Assembly: GCA_021647805.1 (NCBI GenBank)
Contig: JAKITZ010000099.1
Location: 1-8,659 of the forward strand
Direction of reading: 5' to 3'
DNA from: Robiginitomaculum sp.
Lineage (GTDB): Bacteria > Pseudomonadota > Alphaproteobacteria > Caulobacterales > Maricaulaceae
DNA length: 8,659 nt
Numbering within the stretch: the stretch's first letter is position 1; every line of letters starts with the position of its first letter. The position numbers were made by a program, and so were the translations under genes. This document shows positions 4,208 to 8,659 of the stretch, one piece after another. The notes under the pieces were generated by a model. It saw nothing but the letters and a program-made list of their open reading frames with translations. It was not told the DNA's origin and did not search any database.

Positions 4208-6775
4208 ATGACCCAATATCCACACCTGTCTATTGAAAAAAAATGGCAAGACGCTTGGGAAAAAAACGAATGTTTCATAGCTAAAGCACCCAAGCCCGGA
4301 CAAAAAAAAGCCTACATCCTTGAAATGTTTCCCTATCCATCTGGGCGATTACATATGGGTCATGTGCGCAACTATGCCCTAGGCGATGTTGTTGCCCGAT
4401 ACAAACGCGCTAATGGTTATGCTGTTTTACACCCAATGGGCTGGGATGCGTTTGGCCTTCCAGCAGAAAACGCGGCAATAAAACACAATACGCAACCAAA
4501 ATCATGGACGTATAAAAACATCTCTGCAATGCGCGAACAGTTAAAATCCCTAGGTTTTTCTTTGGACTGGAGCCGGGAGTTTGCCACTTGTGACCCGGAA
4601 TATTACGCGCAGCAGCAAAAAATATTCCTAAAATTCCTTGAAAATGACCTTGTTTACCGCAAAAGCTCCCGCGTTAACTGGGATCCGGTGGAAAACTCGG
4701 TATTAGCCAACGAGCAAGTCGTTGATGGGCGCGGTTGGCGATCAGGTGCATTAGTGGAAACAAGGCAGCTTAATCAATGGTTTTTTAGAATTACCAAGTA
4801 CTCGACAGACTTATTGGACGGCCTTTCAACACTAGATAATTGGCCGGAAAAAGTAAAAACCATGCAAACCAACTGGATCGGTAAATCTCACGGTGCAAAG
4901 GTCTGCTTTACAATAACAAACACTCGCCAAAAACAACAAAACATAGACGTATTTACTACCCGTCCAGACACTTTATTTGGTGCCAGTTTTGTAGCCCTTT
5001 CACCAGAACACCCTTTATCTTCTGAATTAGCTAAAAATAATCCAAAAATTGACGCCTTTATACGCAAATGCGTGCAATTAGGTACGTCGGAAGAAACCAT
5101 AGAGCGTGCTGAGAAATCAGGAATTGACACCGGTCTAACAGTTGCTCACCCGTTTGATAAAACCAAAACCCTTCGGGTTTGGATCGCCAACTTTGTATTG
5201 ATGGGTTATGGAACAGGTGCAATTTTCGGCTGCCCCGCTGGAGATCAAAGAGATTTAGATTTTGCCAAAAAATATAACCTTTCTGTCTTACCTGTTGTAT
5301 TGCCAGAAGGCGAAAGCGCCGACCAATACCAAATTACCAACAAAGCGTGGACCGGAACAGGAACTTTATTTAATTCCAGCTTTCTAAATGGTTTGAACGT
5401 CGAAGAAGCAATTAAAGTCGCGCTTTTAAAACTTAAAGAACTTGGTGTTGGCGAAACAACAACACAATATCGCTTACGTGATTGGGGCGCATCCCGCCAA
5501 AGGTATTGGGGTTGTCCAATTCCTATTATCCACTGTCATGATTGTGGAATAGTTGCCGTTCCCTCAGCAGGCCTTCCGGTTTTGTTGCCAGATGAGGTCT
5601 CATTCGAAACGCCAGGAAACCCCCTTGACCACCACCCTGACTGGAAACACACTTCTTGCCCAAAATGCAATCAAAAGGCCGTTCGCGAAACCGATACACT
5701 TGATACATTTGTTGATAGCTCATGGTATTTTGCACGGTTTTGCTCTCCACAAGCCAAAGACCCTGTCGATTCGGGAGCAGCAAATGCCTGGTTGCCAGTC
5801 GATCAATATATTGGCGGAGTAGAGCACGCGGTTATGCACCTTTTATATGCTAGGTTTTTTACCCGAGCCCTCAAAGATTGCGGCCTGCTTGAAATAAAAG
5901 CCGATGAGCCGTTTGATGGACTGTTCACTCAAGGAATGGTTACCCATGAAACCTATAAAGACCCAGATGGCAATTGGGTAGAACCTGTAAATGTGCTTCG
6001 CTCCGAGACCGGGTTAACCACCAAAGCGGGCAGACCTGTTACAGTCGGCGCTATTGAGAAAATGTCTAAGTCTAAATTAAACACCGTTGATCCTGCAGTA
6101 ATTATTGAGAAGTATGGCGCTGATGTTGCCAGATGGTTCGTTTTGTCTGATTCTCCACCTGATAGAGATGTTCAGTGGACAGAATCTGGGCTAGAGGGCG
6201 CAGCGCGTTTTGTATCACGGGTTTGGGCCGAAGTATTGCGAGTTTCCAAAGACCCTGTTTTTCCAGACCAAGAAATAACAGATATCTCAAAAAACCTTAT
6301 AAAAACAACACACAAAACCATTAAGCTTATTTCACAAGACATAGAGGATCTTGGGTTTAACAGAGCGGTCGCTAGATTATATTCTTTATTAAATGATATT
6401 AAAAAGTCTACCGACAAAGACCCTGAACAAATTGCTGCGCGTCGGTTTGCCACAAAGTCTTTGGTTTTATTGTTGGCCCCCTTTGCTCCGCATTTAGCCG
6501 AAAGCTGTTGGGAAGCCCTTGGTTGTAAACAGCTGGTTGTTATGACAAGCTGGCCAGAGTTCGATGAAAAATGGTTAGAAGAAAAAACTTTAATAATTCC
6601 AGTTCAGATTAATGGTAAGCGGCGGAGCCAATTATCTGTAGCTTTCGGGCTTGATAAAGGTGTGTTACAAGAACATGCTTTAAACGACCCGGATATAATT
6701 AAGTCTTTGTCCGGCCTTAACGTAGTAAAAGTGATTGTTGTTCCTGATAGAATTATAAATATTGTGGCGAAGTAA
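4208..6775 (+). CDS. leuS: Leucyl-tRNA synthetase
   Basis: 855 residues, close to the 860 of E. coli LeuRS. It charges tRNA-Leu with leucine using ATP in the cytoplasm. The class I signatures are HMGH (49-52, after PYPSGRL) and KMSKS (618-622). The CP1 editing domain has TTRPDT at 250-255 and GTGAIFGCPAGDQRD ending near 349. A zinc knuckle uses Cys443, Cys446, Cys484 and Cys487, and DSSWYFARF follows. The C-terminal part holds the anticodon-binding helices and the final small domain. One oddity is GDQRD in the editing pocket, where bacterial LeuRS usually has HDQRD; the acidic residues 346 and 349 are kept. The ATG has only a weak AGG seven bases upstream. The stop is one base before the lptE start, implying translational coupling. 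Confidence 0.98.
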   Translation: MTQYPHLSIEKKWQDAWEKNECFIAKAPKPGQKKAYILEMFPYPSGRLHMGHVRNYALGDVVARYKRANGYAVLHPMGWDAFGLPAENAAIKHNTQPKSWTYKNISAMREQLKSLGFSLDWSREFATCDPEYYAQQQKIFLKFLENDLVYRKSSRVNWDPVENSVLANEQVVDGRGWRSGALVETRQLNQWFFRITKYSTDLLDGLSTLDNWPEKVKTMQTNWIGKSHGAKVCFTITNTRQKQQNIDVFTTRPDTLFGASFVALSPEHPLSSELAKNNPKIDAFIRKCVQLGTSEETIERAEKSGIDTGLTVAHPFDKTKTLRVWIANFVLMGYGTGAIFGCPAGDQRDLDFAKKYNLSVLPVVLPEGESADQYQITNKAWTGTGTLFNSSFLNGLNVEEAIKVALLKLKELGVGETTTQYRLRDWGASRQRYWGCPIPIIHCHDCGIVAVPSAGLPVLLPDEVSFETPGNPLDHHPDWKHTSCPKCNQKAVRETDTLDTFVDSSWYFARFCSPQAKDPVDSGAANAWLPVDQYIGGVEHAVMHLLYARFFTRALKDCGLLEIKADEPFDGLFTQGMVTHETYKDPDGNWVEPVNVLRSETGLTTKAGRPVTVGAIEKMSKSKLNTVDPAVIIEKYGADVARWFVLSDSPPDRDVQWTESGLEGAARFVSRVWAEVLRVSKDPVFPDQEITDISKNLIKTTHKTIKLISQDIEDLGFNRAVARLYSLLNDIKKSTDKDPEQIAARRFATKSLVLLLAPFAPHLAESCWEALGCKQLVVMTSWPEFDEKWLEEKTLIIPVQINGKRRSQLSVAFGLDKGVLQEHALNDPDIIKSLSGLNVVKVIVVPDRIINIVAK

Positions 6776-6776
6776 T

Positions 6777-7277
6777 ATGAAAAGATTTTTATTACCGTTT
6801 TTTTTGTTTTTTTTATCCATGCTTGTATCTTGTGCTGGCTTTACGCCGATTTATGCTGAAAAAAGCGCCGCCCGCATTGCTTTTAGCGAAGTTCAAATAA
6901 ACCCAATATCAGGACGAGAAGGTTTTGTTTTTACACAAGAGATTTTAGAGCGAGGCGGCATAACCAGCGGTGAAAGCGGAAAATACCAGCTACAGGTGAA
7001 GTTAACGCCTGCTAGACGCGGCTTTGGCATTCAAGTTGATAATGTTGCAACGAGATTTCAGGTGCAAATGACAGCAAACTGGAGCCTGCTTGATGAGAAC
7101 GGGAAAACCTTGACCAGTAAAACATCTACCAGCACCACCTCTTTTGATTCTGGTACTAGCCCTTACGCTTCGCAAGTAGCTGAAACTGATGCTGAAAATC
7201 GCGCTATTTCCATTCTTGCAGATACGATTCTTGACCAACTTGGGCATTATTTTTTACGTGCTGACAAAAACACGTGA
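6777..7277 (+). CDS. lptE: LPS-assembly lipoprotein LptE
   Basis: 166 residues. A very hydrophobic signal peptide ends in LVSC, so Cys19 is lipidated; CAGFTPIYA follows, the alphaproteobacterial equivalent of the 'CGFxPLY' start of LptE. The rest shows the small alpha/beta LptE pattern: RFQVQMTANWSLLD, a Ser/Thr-rich strand, SPYASQVAETDAENRA, and a final helix DTILDQLGHYFLR. LptE plugs the LptD barrel in the outer membrane and helps deliver lipopolysaccharide to the cell surface. The ATG at 6777, one base after the leuS stop, is preferred to an upstream in-frame GTG inside leuS because it starts directly at the MKR n-region. The signal peptide is encoded by two runs of eight T. The stop overlaps the holA start by four bases. 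Confidence 0.9.
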   Translation: MKRFLLPFFLFFLSMLVSCAGFTPIYAEKSAARIAFSEVQINPISGREGFVFTQEILERGGITSGESGKYQLQVKLTPARRGFGIQVDNVATRFQVQMTANWSLLDENGKTLTSKTSTSTTSFDSGTSPYASQVAETDAENRAISILADTILDQLGHYFLRADKNT

Positions 7278-8311
7278 AGTTTAATTCGGCAGGTTTTGAA
7301 GGGTTTATAAATAAACCAGACCCTACTATTTTTATAATTCTTGTTTATGGAGTTGATAGCGGCCAAGTATCTGAAAGAGTTGCTGAAGTTAAACAAGCAT
7401 GGCTGAACGGGTTAGAAGATGATTTTTCTACAACTATATTTACAACCGGGCAATTAACCAAAGAAGGTTACAGCCTTGTTGATGAAATGTCCGCCTACAC
7501 ATTAACCGGCGGATCAAGAGTAATTCATCTAAAACAGCCAGATATCAGTGACAACAAAGCCGTTATTACTGCGTTTAAAGCTTTTTCAAAAAACTCTCCT
7601 CCGGTGGCAAAACTGGTAATTGAAGCAGGCACACTGTCACCAACAAACACGCTTAGAAAAACAATTGAGGCGGCCAACTCAAGCGCAGCCAGCATGGCTT
7701 GTTACCCGGACAGCCCACAAGATGTAATAAAAAAATGCAAACAGGCAATTTCTGGCGCCGGACACTCAATTGAACCAGAAGCTTTAAATTTTCTTGTTGC
7801 CTCTATTCCCCCTGATCGAAGAGTATTAACTCTTGAACTAGAAAAGCTGCTTTGCTTTGTTGCCGATAAACCAAAAACACAAATTCAAACCTCAGATATA
7901 CAAGCTATAATTTCTGATGCTGGTGACAACTCTTTAGATAAATTGATATTTGCGTGCGTCGAAGGTCGAAGAGTCGATGCAGATCATATTTTGTTGCGAG
8001 CCTTGGCCAGCGGTCAAAATCCAGTAATGATTGTTCGGGCGCTTTATCGTTATTTACATCGCATGCATAACGTTATGGGCACAACAAAATCAGGAGTGCC
8101 ATTTAGTGCGGCTATGTCTAAGTTGCGCCCGCCGGTTTTTATAATGCACAGAGCTTTATTTACAAAACATTGTCATAATTGGCCATTAGCCAAACTCGAG
8201 ATCGCCCTTAATAACGCCATTGAAACCGAACGAGCATTGAAGTCTTCCTCTGGGGTTGATAATAGCATTATTAGCCGTTTTTTATTAGCAATATCTTCCC
8301 TAAACTCTTGA
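7274..8311 (+). CDS. holA: DNA polymerase III subunit delta
   Basis: 345 residues, typical of HolA. The delta subunit opens the beta sliding clamp within the clamp-loader complex. The N-terminal AAA+-like domain shows ILVYGVDSGQVSERV near 22-36, matching the degenerate nucleotide-binding region of delta proteins. Then come SRVIHLKQPD, KLVIEAGTLSPTNTLRKTIE and the CYPDSPQDV strand that usually precedes the small helical domain. The C-terminal collar helices include VMIVRALYRYLHRMH and a final helix ending SRFLLAI. The GTG start lies in GTGA, overlapping the lptE stop by four bases, an arrangement of translational coupling. The stop TGA is separated from the convergent parB stop by only 3 bases. 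Confidence 0.93.
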   Translation: MKFNSAGFEGFINKPDPTIFIILVYGVDSGQVSERVAEVKQAWLNGLEDDFSTTIFTTGQLTKEGYSLVDEMSAYTLTGGSRVIHLKQPDISDNKAVITAFKAFSKNSPPVAKLVIEAGTLSPTNTLRKTIEAANSSAASMACYPDSPQDVIKKCKQAISGAGHSIEPEALNFLVASIPPDRRVLTLELEKLLCFVADKPKTQIQTSDIQAIISDAGDNSLDKLIFACVEGRRVDADHILLRALASGQNPVMIVRALYRYLHRMHNVMGTTKSGVPFSAAMSKLRPPVFIMHRALFTKHCHNWPLAKLEIALNNAIETERALKSSSGVDNSIISRFLLAISSLNS

Positions 8312-8314
8312 TAT

Positions 8315-8659
8315 CTAAATAGAGTTCAAGCGTCGGCACAAATCATCGAGTTGTTCTAATGTTTGGTATTCAAGGTGCAAAACCCCTTTTGCCGCGGTTT
8401 TTTGTTCAACCTCAACCACTAACCCAAGCGCGTCGCTTAGCTGCGCCTCTAGGGCGCGAGTATCTGGATCTTTAGTTTGCTTGCCTTTCCTTTTTTGGCT
8501 TTTTGTTTCCGGAGCCCCCAGACTATCACGAACCAGCTTTTCGGTTTGACGAACACTTAAGCCCGCCTCAATCACCCGCCTAGCCAAGGCAGAAGCATCC
8601 TTTGCAGATAACAATGCCCGAGCATGACCCGCCGTCAGCTCCCCCTTAACAAGGTGATC
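8315..8659 (-). CDS. parB: Chromosome-partitioning protein ParB, C-terminal part (5' end outside window)
   Basis: The frame is open to the last base, giving the final 114 residues. LVKGELTAGHARALLSAKD, ARRVIEAGLSVRQTEKLV and the downstream linker are the end of the ParB DNA-binding helical region. A Lys-rich linker (TKSQKRKGKQTKD) leads into the C-terminal dimerisation domain, with TRALEAQLSDALGLVVEVEQK, then HLEYQTLEQLDDLCRRL. ParB binds parS sites near the origin, spreads as a CTP-dependent clamp and is moved by ParA (established). The TTG codon at 8614 is inside the conserved region and is not the start. The normal neighbour parA would lie beyond the right edge (expectation from known gene order). 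The TAG stop faces the holA stop across 3 bases. Confidence 0.93.
   Translation of the reverse strand, partial: DHLVKGELTAGHARALLSAKDASALARRVIEAGLSVRQTEKLVRDSLGAPETKSQKRKGKQTKDPDTRALEAQLSDALGLVVEVEQKTAAKGVLHLEYQTLEQLDDLCRRLNSI

Noticed and set aside
6762..6776. GTG at 6762 as the start of lptE
   Set aside because: It lies inside leuS and adds five residues before the natural MKR n-region; the ATG at 6777 fits the signal peptide better.
7266..7281. CACGTGAA at the lptE/holA junction as a ParB parS site
   Set aside because: Only the CACGTG core and two following bases match TGTTTCACGTGAAACA; the left half does not match at all.

Overview
The window is a chromosomal segment of an alphaproteobacterium of moderate GC (low to mid forties per cent by eye). 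The block DUF3576 lipoprotein - leuS - lptE - holA, convergent with parB, is a typical alphaproteobacterial arrangement. The LeuRS, HolA, LptE, ParB and thiamine-phosphate-synthase-like proteins all read as alphaproteobacterial versions. parB next to holA suggests a place near the chromosome origin, but no parS site is visible here.

Layout. Positions 1-756 hold the end of a TPR-repeat protein that enters from the left. 869-1336 is a YaiI/UPF0178 PIN-like protein. It converges with a YggS-type PLP-binding protein (1349-2029, minus). yggS and the next gene, a divergent ThiE/TenI-like protein (2028-2669, plus), are divergent and their start codons overlap in the four bases CATG. The ThiE-like gene converges with a small secreted protein resembling the NtrZ periplasmic regulator family (2659-3105, minus), and their 3' ends overlap by 11 bp. 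After a long intergenic region (3106-3673) comes a probable plus-strand operon: DUF3576 lipoprotein (3674-4135), leuS (4208-6775), lptE (6777-7277) and holA (7274-8311). It ends 3 bp from the stop of parB (minus), which runs off the right edge.

Functions. The operon combines translation (leucyl-tRNA synthetase), outer-membrane biogenesis (LptE, which works with LptD; a second lipoprotein of unknown role) and replication (delta subunit of the clamp loader), next to chromosome segregation (ParB). The left half carries PLP homeostasis and a thiamine-pathway paralogue.

The most unusual part is the intergenic region. Positions 3293-3609 are bounded by a perfect 9-bp inverted repeat. Inside are one long imperfect hairpin and one long nested imperfect inverted repeat, each with 15 base pairs. 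The left part is clearly richer in GC (about 55 % over 3301-3420) than its AT-rich flanks (about 27-38 %). It looks like a folded element: a MITE-like insertion or a structured non-coding RNA of a kind I do not recognise. Between it and the NtrZ-like gene lie a 17-bp perfect palindrome and a candidate promoter, and a near-identical 16-base direct repeat links the two areas.
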